This document shows positions 43,401-51,021 of a stretch of DNA of 64,000 nt, in pieces. Every line of letters starts with the position of its first letter. Position 1 is the first letter of the stretch. Source of the stretch: an uncultured Collinsella sp. (lineage in GTDB: Bacteria; Actinomycetota; Coriobacteriia; Coriobacteriales; Coriobacteriaceae); the NCBI GenBank assembly GCA_902495525.1, contig CABUXL010000007.1:1-64000 (forward strand). The letters run 5' to 3'. The translations under genes and the position numbers were made by a program. The notes beneath the pieces were generated by a model. That model was not told the origin of the DNA, ran no database searches, and saw nothing but the letters and a program-made list of their open reading frames with translations.

Positions 43401-46400
43401 CGCCCTCGCCCTCGACGAGCTCGAAGGAGAACTCGCCGTCCTTGAGGTCGCGCCCGGTCAGGAACTTGGTCGCGGTGACCTGGTCGGTGACACTGAACTC
43501 GCCAGGATTCGGCTTGTAGCTGTTGTTGAACTTCGCCTCGTCGGCTCCATTCAGCTCATGCTTTACCACGAGCTCACCCTTGCCGTTGTCGGTGACGGTC
43601 GTCTCGATGGTGTAGGTCTTGCCGTCGTAGGTGATGCCGTTGCCGGCGTCGCCCGGGACCTCGCGCAGCGTGTAGGTGTGCTTGCCGGCAGCGGTGTACT
43701 CGATGGGGCTCATCGTGATCTTGCCGCGGGCGTCGTTCTTGCCGGTGGCGACGACATCGTTACCCTCGACGAGCTCGAAGGAGAACTCGCCTTCCTTGAG
43801 GTCGCGCCCGGTCAGGAACTTGGTCGCGGTGATCTGGTCGGTGACACTGGAGCTCTTGGGGGCCACCGTGTAGGTATTCTCGAAGATCGCCTCGTCGGCG
43901 TTCTGCAGCTTGTGCTCCACGCTAAGGGCGCCGTCGCCGTTGTCCTTGACGATGGTCACGATAGTGTACTCAGAGGTGCTGTAGGTAATGCCGTTTTCGG
44001 TGGCGCCGGCCTTGGTCTCGCGCAGCATGTAGGTGTGCTCGCCAGCCGCGGTGTAGGTGACGGAATCCATCACGATCTTGCCGTCGGCATTGTTGGTGCC
44101 GGTGGCGACTACGTTATTGCCCTCGACGAGCTCAAAACGGAACTCGCCGGCCTTGAGGTCACGGCCGTCCAAGGACTTGATCGCGGTAATCTGGTCGGTG
44201 ACGCTGGAGCTCTTGGAGCCAGGCTCGTAGGAGTTGGTAAACTTCGCCTCGTCGGCGCCCTTCAGCTTATGCTCTACGCCGAGCGTGCCGTCGCCGTTGT
44301 CCTTGACGACAGTCTCGATGGTGTAGGTCGCGGCATCGTAGGTGATACCACCGACGTTGCCCCTGACCTCGCGCAGCGTGTAGGTGTGCTTGCCGGGCTT
44401 GTCGTAAGTGATTTTGTCCATGACAACCGTGCCGTCAGCGGCGTTCTTGCCGGTGGCGACGACCTTGTCGCCCTCGACGAGCTCGAAGGAGAACTCGCCT
44501 TCCTTGAGGTCGCGCCCGGTCAGGAACTTGGTCGCCTTGATCCGGTCGGTGACGCTGGAGTCCGTAGGCGTCAGGTTGTAGGCATTCTTGAACTCGGCAA
44601 CCTTGGCGTCCTTCAGGACATGCTCGGCCTTGAGGGTGCCGTCGCCGTTATCGGTGATGGTGGTCACGATGGTATAGGTCTTGCCGTCGTAAGATATACC
44701 GTTGCTGGCGGTTCCGCCGTTGACCTCGCGCAACGTGTAGGTGTGCTCGCCAGCCTCGGTGTACTCGATGGCAGTCATCGCGATCTTGCCGTCGGCGGCG
44801 TTAGTGCCGGTGGCGACGACCTTGTCGCCCTCGACGAGCTCAAAGGAGAACTCGCCGGCCTTGACGTCGCGCCCAGTCAGGGACTTGGTCGCGGCGATCT
44901 TATCGGTGACGCTGAAGCTCTTGGGGGTCAGATTGTAAGCGTTCTTGAACTCGATGCTCTTAACGTCCTCGGCACCCTTCAGCTTATGCGTAGCCACCAG
45001 CTGGCCCTTACCGTTATCGCTGATGATCGTCACGATGGTGTAGACGTTTTCGTCGTAGGTGATGCCACCAGCGTTGCCCTTGACCTCGCGCAACGTGTAG
45101 GTGTGCTGACCGATCTCGGTGTACTCGATGGGGCTGAACGCAACATTGCCGTTAGCGTCATTCTTTACAGTCTCGATAAGCTCCGAGCCCTCGCCCTTAA
45201 CCTCGTGCAGCTCAAAGCTGAACTCGTCTGCCTCGAGGTCGCGGCCGGTCAGGGACTTGGTCGCCTTGATCTGGTCGGTAACACTGGACTCAACATGATC
45301 CGCAGCATAGGTGTTCTTGAACTCAGTCTCGCCCGAGGTCTTCGTCGCAGAAGCCTCAAGCTTGCCCTTCTCATTGGGCTTCACTGTCACGGTAAACTCT
45401 GCAACGTTGTCGCTGTAGGCGATGCCGTCGACCGTGGTCCCGGCATGCTTCTCGCTAACCTTGTAGACATACGTGCCCGGCTTGTCATAGGCAATCTCGC
45501 CGAAGCTAATGCCCGCATGGCCCTTTGTTGCAACCGCAATCTTGGACTCAGGCATCGGGGCGTTGCCCTCGGACGTCAGGCCAAACTCAAACTTGTCCTC
45601 ATTCGTCCAGTCGCGTCCCTCGAGCACCTTGACCAGGCCAAAGTCGGCAGTTGTCAACGTTGTCGGCTTGGTATTGAGCGTAAAGTTAATCTTGCCGTTA
45701 TTGCCCAGATAGACATTGACCTTCGTCGCGCCGGAAACAACCTTCGTGTTGTTCCACTGGGGATTGATTACGTCGCGTGCGGTGTCAGTCGGGTTTCCGC
45801 CAACACGTTCCTTGGTGGTGTGGAGCTGATTGATAAAGGCGAGGCGCGCGGTACCAGCCTTAATCGACCAGTGATCGACGTCCTTTACCAAAGCGCCTTC
45901 AAAGCTTTCGAGCTCGCTTCCCTTAACCGGGATCGAAACGGAATCATCGTACGGCGCGCCCGACGAGTTCTGCGCCATAAACTCATCTTTGTACCAATAG
46001 GTCTTAGAGCCCGAAGGCTTTTCCGTTGCAAGCTTGGTGCAAGCTGCGTCCGTATAGACGGGCGTTAGCTTTTGGAAGTAGTAGTAGCTGTTCGTAGCAG
46101 CAGGCTCAAAGCTCGCGACCGTATCGCCCGCATCGTCGCCGGTCCACTTGTTGGCGTAGAAGCTAACGGTATTGGAATCAGCGTCCTTGTGCTCATTGAT
46201 GTAATCCCGCAGTCCCGGTACGTCATTGGGAGTAAACAGGTTTTTGCGTGCAACAGCCTTTACACTCGATGCATATGCAACGCGGATAGGCGAGATGGCA
46301 TCCGTGGAGTCAACCACGAACGTGCCCGCTGACTCGTCAACGATAAAACGGCGCAGCGGAATGAGCGATGCAGGGACCTTGACTGTCACGATGTCACCGC

Positions 46401-47757
46401 GCTGGGGGTTTTTCTCGTCCGCACGGTCGACCGTGATCACCAGGTGAGCGAGCTCGCCATCAAACGTATAGGTATCGATATTGCCATCGGTCGACTTGGT
46501 GGCGGCGCCATAGGTCCTGCCGTTGTACTCGGCACCGGTAAACCCGTCGACCTGCATGAAGGCGCCCAGCTCGTCCTCGAATGTGATGTAACCGGAACCG
46601 TTGGGATTGTTGCCCTCGACCTTGGTCGGGAAACCCTTGCCCGACGTAATGGCACTCGAGATGTCCTTAAAGACCTGATCAAGCTCGGCGGCGTTGGTCG
46701 CCGACTTGTAGTAGCTGGCACCGGCAACGGGGTTGCCAAAATTGACATTCCACTTCTTAGTTCCAAGAAAGCCATAGCTTATGGACGATGTGGCATCCGG
46801 ATAGTTACTCGACACGGCATGCATGAACTTGTTCTTATTGCTCGTGTCGTTGCTTGTTGGATCGTCGTCCGGCTTCGCACCGTTGAAGATACCGATGGTA
46901 TAAATGGTCGCCCCGCCGCTCTTTATGGTCTTGGCGGTATTGATGGCGTCCTTAGCAACCTCGGCCTCAAAACCATTAGAACTCGTAGGAGAGCCATCGG
47001 TGAAGAACACGACGATCTTCTGGGCGCCCTCGCGCTCAGAGGTGATTCCCTGGGCCAGCTGCATACCGAAATCAGCCTGCGTGGCGCCGTTAGGCTTGAT
47101 GGAGTTGACCGTTTCCTTAAGGCTCGTTGCGTCATCACCGACACACGGCGTCAGGGGCTTCATGGTCTGCGAGTGGTTGCACTTGTTTCCATTATTATCG
47201 CGATACGTATCGTTGCCGATTTCATCCTTCTTCTTGCCTGCGAACTTAACAATGGCGACCTTGTGCTGTTTTTCCGCGTCCTCAATGCCCTTGTTTTGCT
47301 CGGCAATGGTGTCGATAAAGTGGTTGGCAGCATTCTTGAGCGCAACGATACGCTTGGTAGAATCTCCACCACCCATAGAATCATCCATTGAGCCAGAGGC
47401 ATCGAGCACCATTACGATGTCGAGCGGCTTGGAAACCAGCGACGTTGTATCGGATGTCGAAGACATCGCCGAAAGCGTGGTCAAAAAGTCCGATTTCCCG
47501 TCATCGATTGCTTGGACCGTCTTATCCGTCCAAATTCGGCCGACGTTTTGCGTCGTGACCTTGCTGCCGTCATAGCCGCCCGCCCAGAACTTCCAATGGT
47601 TGCTGGTGTCGTGATCGACTATCTTTGTCGCTTCCGGTCCGTCCATACCGGTGCTGGACCTGGCGTTGGCCTCGGGCAGCATGGCGAATGCTGCGGCTGG
47701 CAACACCAGCACTACGGCCAGTATCACCGCCAAGAGACCCCTCGTGTACTTACCCAT
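40459..47757 (-). CDS. Giant LPXTG surface adhesin with VWA domain and about 13 pilin-like repeats
   Basis: The 2432-residue secreted protein has a signal peptide (MGKYTRGLLAVILAVVLVLP, cleavage near AFA). A von Willebrand A domain follows (about 110-380, MIDAS motif DASGS in VMVLDASGSMDDS), then a linker to about 700 and about 13 Spy0128/FctA pilin-like domains of 110-160 residues. Each opens near LTGRDLKEGEFSFEL (K and E/D pairs of isopeptide type). It ends in sorting signal LPTTG, a TM helix and RKR tail. Sortase should anchor it; the VWA tip may bind host matrix. No sortase or second pilin is adjacent. GAAGGAG precedes ATG. Repeats make copy-number change likely. Confidence 0.94.
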   Translation of the reverse strand: MGKYTRGLLAVILAVVLVLPAAAFAMLPEANARSSTGMDGPEATKIVDHDTSNHWKFWAGGYDGSKVTTQNVGRIWTDKTVQAIDDGKSDFLTTLSAMSSTSDTTSLVSKPLDIVMVLDASGSMDDSMGGGDSTKRIVALKNAANHFIDTIAEQNKGIEDAEKQHKVAIVKFAGKKKDEIGNDTYRDNNGNKCNHSQTMKPLTPCVGDDATSLKETVNSIKPNGATQADFGMQLAQGITSEREGAQKIVVFFTDGSPTSSNGFEAEVAKDAINTAKTIKSGGATIYTIGIFNGAKPDDDPTSNDTSNKNKFMHAVSSNYPDATSSISYGFLGTKKWNVNFGNPVAGASYYKSATNAAELDQVFKDISSAITSGKGFPTKVEGNNPNGSGYITFEDELGAFMQVDGFTGAEYNGRTYGAATKSTDGNIDTYTFDGELAHLVITVDRADEKNPQRGDIVTVKVPASLIPLRRFIVDESAGTFVVDSTDAISPIRVAYASSVKAVARKNLFTPNDVPGLRDYINEHKDADSNTVSFYANKWTGDDAGDTVASFEPAATNSYYYFQKLTPVYTDAACTKLATEKPSGSKTYWYKDEFMAQNSSGAPYDDSVSIPVKGSELESFEGALVKDVDHWSIKAGTARLAFINQLHTTKERVGGNPTDTARDVINPQWNNTKVVSGATKVNVYLGNNGKINFTLNTKPTTLTTADFGLVKVLEGRDWTNEDKFEFGLTSEGNAPMPESKIAVATKGHAGISFGEIAYDKPGTYVYKVSEKHAGTTVDGIAYSDNVAEFTVTVKPNEKGKLEASATKTSGETEFKNTYAADHVESSVTDQIKATKSLTGRDLEADEFSFELHEVKGEGSELIETVKNDANGNVAFSPIEYTEIGQHTYTLREVKGNAGGITYDENVYTIVTIISDNGKGQLVATHKLKGAEDVKSIEFKNAYNLTPKSFSVTDKIAATKSLTGRDVKAGEFSFELVEGDKVVATGTNAADGKIAMTAIEYTEAGEHTYTLREVNGGTASNGISYDGKTYTIVTTITDNGDGTLKAEHVLKDAKVAEFKNAYNLTPTDSSVTDRIKATKFLTGRDLKEGEFSFELVEGDKVVATGKNAADGTVVMDKITYDKPGKHTYTLREVRGNVGGITYDAATYTIETVVKDNGDGTLGVEHKLKGADEAKFTNSYEPGSKSSSVTDQITAIKSLDGRDLKAGEFRFELVEGNNVVATGTNNADGKIVMDSVTYTAAGEHTYMLRETKAGATENGITYSTSEYTIVTIVKDNGDGALSVEHKLQNADEAIFENTYTVAPKSSSVTDQITATKFLTGRDLKEGEFSFELVEGNDVVATGKNDARGKITMSPIEYTAAGKHTYTLREVPGDAGNGITYDGKTYTIETTVTDNGKGELVVKHELNGADEAKFNNSYKPNPGEFSVTDQVTATKFLTGRDLKDGEFSFELVEGEGEDAKVVATGTNNAEGNITMNAVKYTEAGKHTYTLREVNGGTTSKGITYGDAKYTIETTITDKGDGTLKAEHVLKDATAATFKNTYSVTPLDAELDFDLSKAIDGRDWTDSDEFSFTITAAEGTPLPDPATVTVNKHDAKDGIAAVKFGKIRYTAAGTYTYEIRENAGNAAGMAYDGHVATAEVTVTEDGEGKLTANVTKKENGRFTNTYRTELNYTAAGGLKLSKSLSGRPMTEGQFTFTVTPADEASANALGLLPGANNFKSPATAEATVGLIDILAGHEVKFTQADAGKTFTYTVAEKNDGKPGYTYDDAVRTVTIAVADDGAGTLTATTTVSGGPEGTHTTVHKSGENKVESALVPFHNSYSATTNTPGGTAAQVVATKTLTGRPMADGEFWFGIAYQGELVAYENLKPNIGGHVSFDTLHYDTKMLANLEAAGLAYRTDKDGKLAWTINYTAYEDLFGLPNGVSATTWSFGFKVIVVDNGDGTLTATVDYGGVEPLFENVYGAEAVDAALTGTKKLQAAEGLTPADITGKFTFTVTADEAGAPMPERTTATNDAAGNVGFGKIHFTLEDLNRALGVTTDASDDASSDAEANTGEAEVDADAAETDESNDESDPATPTAPRSHTFTYTVTESGSVPGVTNDPNATRKVSYTVTDDGAGHLSVVRNGDDGADFTFTNTYVVAPTDSSVTDQVKTVKRLTGRDLATGEFTFELLEDGVVVASGTNDANGNVTLSPIHYEAPGTHTYTLREARPNALSLYKGVTYDGTTYTVVTTVSDNGDGTLAATHKLEGTTESAGFTNKYHAMPTQVSIGAIKVLEGRELKKDEFSFKLVGEDIESTVTNDADGKINFDKLEYDEPGTYVYTVSEVKGDEAGMTYDKSVFTATVNVVDDGEGNLKANVAFTKGDKSVEGIVFNNTYKKPETPVPTPDPGTPKTVTNIVKTVKGFLPTTGDQQAAALLMAFVIAMAGVGALVWGIRKR

Positions 47758-47809
47758 CGCGTCTCCCTTCTCGCAGGCTCAGACCTAGCATCAGCCTAAA
47801 GTTACGGAA

Positions 47810-47889
47810 TGAGACACAATTTGAGCAGGTGACACATGTTCCAGATTCGATTTTGGGCGTGAGACAAATGTCTCACCATAGTTGAGACA
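47810..47889. promoter_or_regulatory. TGAGACA repeats in the adhesin promoter region
   Basis: A perfect palindrome GTGAGACA-AA-TGTCTCAC (47859-47876) is flanked by further TGAGACA half-sites at 47810-47816 and 47883-47889 and a GTGACACATG variant at 47829. They sit 50-130 nt upstream of the adhesin start and look like an operator array. No regulator is assigned. Confidence 0.5.
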
Positions 47890-47930
47890 CGAGGGTTTTC
47901 GCAGGAAAACGGATGCGACTCAAGATCGAC

Positions 47931-47970
47931 GGGACAAAAGGGCCCGTTTTCCTCCGTCCACGGAAGATCA
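47931..47970. repeat. CGTTTTCCTCCGTCC repeat, copy 2
   Basis: GGGACAAAAGGGCC, CGTTTTCCTCCGTCC and GGAAGATCA are similar to 40115-40155, and again lie 30 nt from a 150-bp foldback element. Confidence 0.6.
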
Positions 47971-47998
47971 AAGGCTGTTACGGATATGGTGCCATTTC

Positions 47999-48149
47999 AA
48001 AACTATGCCGGATTACGGGGCTAAAGTCGGAGTCCTCATCCATACAGCCTTTTTTTGAAAAACGGCAGGCTATCTACCTGCGGTTTTGTTTTTCGATTTT
48101 CTGTATGGTTGGGGATTCGCAATCCAGCCCCGTAATCCGGCATAGTTTT
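47999..48149. repeat. 150-bp foldback element, copy 3
   Basis: Perfect 24-bp terminal arms (AAAACTATGCCGGATTACGG... and complement). They differ from copy 1 by one base in the left arm and the matching base in the right arm, so pairing is kept. The core CTACCTGCGGTTTTGTTTTTC and GTATGGTTGGGG is shared. Confidence 0.85.
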
Positions 48150-48181
48150 GTTCGTGGCAGCCCAACCGCGCGTTTAAGCGC

Positions 48182-48215
48182 GGGGCCGGTGGGGCATTTT
48201 TGCCCCACCGGCCCC
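48182..48215 (-). terminator. Terminator of the hydrogenase operon
   Basis: Perfect 15-bp hairpin, GGGGCCGGTGGGGCA with TTTT loop, 33 nt past the stop of the last gene (48248). A second small hairpin, CCGCGC/GCGCGG, precedes it at 48166. Confidence 0.65.
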
Positions 48216-48247
48216 TATTCCAGCGCTATACCAGCCCCATCCCAACG

Positions 48248-48589
48248 CTATTCCGGCTTGGTTTCTACTGTGGGAGTCTTGTCCGCCGCGACTGGAGTGC
48301 GCGCGGTGTCCATGCTCAGGCAGTGTTTAGGACAGCTTTCGATGCACTCGCCGCACACCACACAGGCATACGGGTCGATCGACCACGTTCCGCCCTTGCG
48401 ATCGACCGCGAGTGCGCCCGCCGGGCAGCGGCGCGCGCACATGCCACAGCAGATGCACACGTTCATGTCGTTAACGATATGCCCGCGCAGGCGCTCGGGT
48501 GCCGCGAGCTTCTCCTGCGGATAGCACACCGTTACCGGCTGCTTGACCATAGAGCCCAAGGCCGTCTTGGCAAATGTCAGTAAACTCAT
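48248..48589 (-). CDS. echF: Ech-type hydrogenase ferredoxin subunit
   Basis: The 113-residue polyferredoxin has two [4Fe-4S] motifs, CICCGMCARRCPAGAL and CVVCGECIESCPKHCL. It matches EchF/NuoI-like subunits that relay electrons from soluble ferredoxin to the [NiFe] centre. It is the last gene of a five-gene operon and starts 7 nt after the catalytic subunit. No TM segment is present. A short Ala/Lys C-tail follows the second cluster. Confidence 0.9.
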   Translation of the reverse strand: MSLLTFAKTALGSMVKQPVTVCYPQEKLAAPERLRGHIVNDMNVCICCGMCARRCPAGALAVDRKGGTWSIDPYACVVCGECIESCPKHCLSMDTARTPVAADKTPTVETKPE

Positions 48590-48596
48590 GCCGCGC

Positions 48597-49685
48597 CTAC
48601 CTTTCCGTGCAGCTAATGCAGGGGTCGATGGTCAGGATAATCATGGGCACGTTAGCAAGGAGCACGCCCTGCAGCGCATGCGTCAGACCCGCCAGGTTCT
48701 GCGACGTCGGCGTGCGCACGCGGAAACGGTCCAGGTTCTTGGTGCCGTTACCGCGCACATAGTAATATGCCTCGCCGCGCGGCTGTTCAATCACAACCTC
48801 GCCGCGCGCGCCGTCGGCCGGCGTGAGCTTGGTACGCCCGCCGATACCGTCGTGCGGAATCTTGCCGACAAGCTCCTTGATAATGTCCATGGCCTGCGTA
48901 ACCTCGGCACAACGCACCTGGCAGCGGGCATAACAGTCGCCATCGGTGGCAACAATCGGCTCAAACGCAGCCAAGTCCGCATAGGCACCGTCACCGAACA
49001 TGCGCACGTCATAATCCACGCCCGAGGCGCGACCGAACGGGCCGACCATCGACAGATCCAGCGCGTCCTTCTTGCTGATCACGCCCACGCTATGCAGGCG
49101 CTCGCCGCAGCTATTGTCGTCCAAAAATGTATGCACCACGGCCTCGTAGTCAGGGCGCATAGCGTCGAGCGTCTGGACAATACCCGCCAGCTCGGAATCC
49201 TCAATGTCGTGTTTAAGGCCGCCAATCTCGTTAATCGACAGAATCACGCGACCGCCGCAAGTGCTCTCAAAGATCTTGAGAATCTGCTCGCGCAGCGTCC
49301 ACGAACGATAGAACAGCGCCTCAAAGCCAAAGGCATCGGCGAGCAGGCCCAGCCACAGCAGGTGCGAGTGAATGCGCGAAAGCTCATGCAGAATGGTGCG
49401 GATATACTGCACGCGACCAGGCACCTCGATGCCGAGCATGCGCTCGCAGGCGCTGGCGTAGCCACAGCTATGGCCCACGGCGCAGATGCCGCAGATGCGC
49501 TCGGCGATGTAGCCAAACTGATGCATATCGCGCTTTTCGGTGAGCTTCTCGAGTCCGCGGTGCACAAAGCCGATCTGCGGAATTGCTTCGATGACGCGGT
49601 CGTCCTCGATCACTAGGTCCAGATGAAGCGGCTCGGGCAGCACCGGGTGCTGCGGGCCAAACGGAATTACGGAGCGATGAGCCAT
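48597..49685 (-). CDS. echE: Ech-type [NiFe]-hydrogenase large (catalytic) subunit
   Basis: The 362-residue protein carries both Ni-ligand pairs: C65/C68 in RICGICAVGHSC and C356/C359 in the C-terminal DPCISC. This marks a hydrogenase rather than a complex I 49-kDa subunit, which lacks them. It ends only 3 residues after the last Cys (TER), as in mature-type Ech large subunits without a long C-terminal extension. Ech oxidises ferredoxin and reduces protons at the membrane, pumping ions, or runs in reverse. Maturation genes (hypA-F) are not in the window. Confidence 0.94.
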   Translation of the reverse strand: MAHRSVIPFGPQHPVLPEPLHLDLVIEDDRVIEAIPQIGFVHRGLEKLTEKRDMHQFGYIAERICGICAVGHSCGYASACERMLGIEVPGRVQYIRTILHELSRIHSHLLWLGLLADAFGFEALFYRSWTLREQILKIFESTCGGRVILSINEIGGLKHDIEDSELAGIVQTLDAMRPDYEAVVHTFLDDNSCGERLHSVGVISKKDALDLSMVGPFGRASGVDYDVRMFGDGAYADLAAFEPIVATDGDCYARCQVRCAEVTQAMDIIKELVGKIPHDGIGGRTKLTPADGARGEVVIEQPRGEAYYYVRGNGTKNLDRFRVRTPTSQNLAGLTHALQGVLLANVPMIILTIDPCISCTER

Positions 49686-49690
49686 GGACC

Positions 49691-50407
49691 TTACGCCTCC
49701 TTTTTCTGCTTGTCGCGGGCGGCCTTGGCGGCAAGCGCCGCGCGGACCTTGGCCGCTTTCTCGGGATCCATGGCAGCGAGCTTTGCCTCCATCTCGGCAG
49801 CCTTGAGCGCGGCCTTGGCAGCGGCATCGTCATGCTGGGCATCGGAGCCGGCAGTCGCAGCGGGCTGAGCAGCGACGCCCGCGGCATCGCCGGCGCTCGC
49901 AGCGCCTTCCCCTGCAGCAGCCGCAGCCGTGGCGGCCTTCTCGGCCGCGACCTTGCGCGCCTTGGCCTCGGCAGCCGCACGGACCTTCATGGCTTTCTCG
50001 CGCGCGGCCTTCACCTCGGGCGTGATAACGCTCATGGGCTCGGCAGTCGAGACCTGGTAGAAAAAGCCCTTAAAGTCGATCTGCATGTCGGTAATGGCAA
50101 GACCAAACAGGTCGTGGGCCTCGTTTTCAAACGGGAATACCGCCGGATAGTACGAACTGATAGACGGAATCTCCTGGTACTGATCAATTCCCTCAACCAC
50201 CAGGTTTTCGATCGCATAGTTGCCGTCCTGCACAATATGCTCCTGAGCAGCACGAACGTTGATAAATGTATAGACCAGGCGATACGTGCCGTCGTCGACG
50301 TTGCGTTCGGCGTGCATCTGCACAAAGCGCGCGCCAACGCCCTTGAGCGCCTGGACATGCGACAGGAGCTCGTCGATCCCGACGATGGTATAGATAGCCT
50401 TTTGCAT
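49691..50407 (-). CDS. echD: Ech-type hydrogenase 30-kDa-like subunit
   Basis: The 238-residue subunit has an N-terminal NuoC/EchD-like domain (1-130; LVYTFINVRA, YPAVFPFENEAHDLFGLAI) that binds the large subunit. An Ala/Lys/Glu-rich C-terminal extension of about 100 residues follows, with repeated EAKARK-like units, probably a flexible coil. That tail is longer than usual. It starts 1 nt overlapping the EchC stop (TAATG) and is followed 5 nt later by EchE. Confidence 0.88.
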   Translation of the reverse strand: MQKAIYTIVGIDELLSHVQALKGVGARFVQMHAERNVDDGTYRLVYTFINVRAAQEHIVQDGNYAIENLVVEGIDQYQEIPSISSYYPAVFPFENEAHDLFGLAITDMQIDFKGFFYQVSTAEPMSVITPEVKAAREKAMKVRAAAEAKARKVAAEKAATAAAAAGEGAASAGDAAGVAAQPAATAGSDAQHDDAAAKAALKAAEMEAKLAAMDPEKAAKVRAALAAKAARDKQKKEA

Positions 50408-51009
50408 TACTCGGCCTCCTTTGCAGCGGCGGGCGCGGCGGACCTGGTGGACACGTTGACCTCGACGCCGTCACCGGCGACGGCCCCGGCCCCGGCCCCC
50501 GCAGCCACAAACCCGTCCTCGCCCAGCTCAACGCCACCGTCCCAAGTAGCGGCGCCGCCCACGGTAAGCGGATCGCCGCCGGCGCGCATCACGGCCTCTT
50601 TCTGGTCCAGGATGCCGCACGCCTCCACGATGGCATCGATCACGGTCTCGGGGCGAATGGCGCACCCAGGCGCGTACACATCCACGGGAATTGCGCGGTC
50701 CACGCCGCCGGTCACGTTATAGGCATCGCGGAACACGCCGCCCGAACACGCGCAGATGCCGCAGGCCACCACGCACTTGGGCTCGAGCATCTGGTTGTAA
50801 ATCTGGCGCACGACAGGCAGGTTCTGGACATTGACCGACCCCGTCACCAAAAAGATGTCCGCATGCTTGGGGTTGCCGGTGTTGACCACGCCAAAGCGTT
50901 CCGCATCGAACAGCGGCGTGAGCGAGGCCAACACCTCGATATCGCATCCGTTGCAGCTCGAGCCGTCGTAATGAATAACCCACGGCGAGCGCGACATTTT
51001 ATGATCCAT
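50407..51009 (-). CDS. echC: Ech-type hydrogenase small subunit (NuoB-like)
   Basis: The 200-residue subunit carries the proximal [4Fe-4S] cluster ligands C19 and C22 in SSCNGCDIEVL, plus Cys in VACGICACSGG and APGCAIRPE. It is the NuoB/EchC fold that docks to the large subunit. An Ala/Gly-rich C-terminus, about 40 residues, is extra. AGGAGG precedes ATG. It sits directly after the membrane fusion subunit and is coupled to EchD. Confidence 0.92.
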   Translation of the reverse strand: MDHKMSRSPWVIHYDGSSCNGCDIEVLASLTPLFDAERFGVVNTGNPKHADIFLVTGSVNVQNLPVVRQIYNQMLEPKCVVACGICACSGGVFRDAYNVTGGVDRAIPVDVYAPGCAIRPETVIDAIVEACGILDQKEAVMRAGGDPLTVGGAATWDGGVELGEDGFVAAGAGAGAVAGDGVEVNVSTRSAAPAAAKEAE

Positions 51010-51021
51010 GGATGCCGCCTC

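Noticed and set aside
42130..46068. A 1312-codon open frame on the plus strand opposite the adhesin
   Set aside because: It is antisense to a well-supported repeat protein. High GC and repetitive codons keep the opposite frame open, and it has no signal or domain.
40459..47757. Direct repeats that might be taken for a CRISPR array
   Set aside because: They are in-frame protein domain repeats of 300 nt and more, with no spacer pattern.
49832..50722. Plus-strand frame opposite the hydrogenase echC and echD genes
   Set aside because: Opposite a clear operon, with no domain and no ribosome site.
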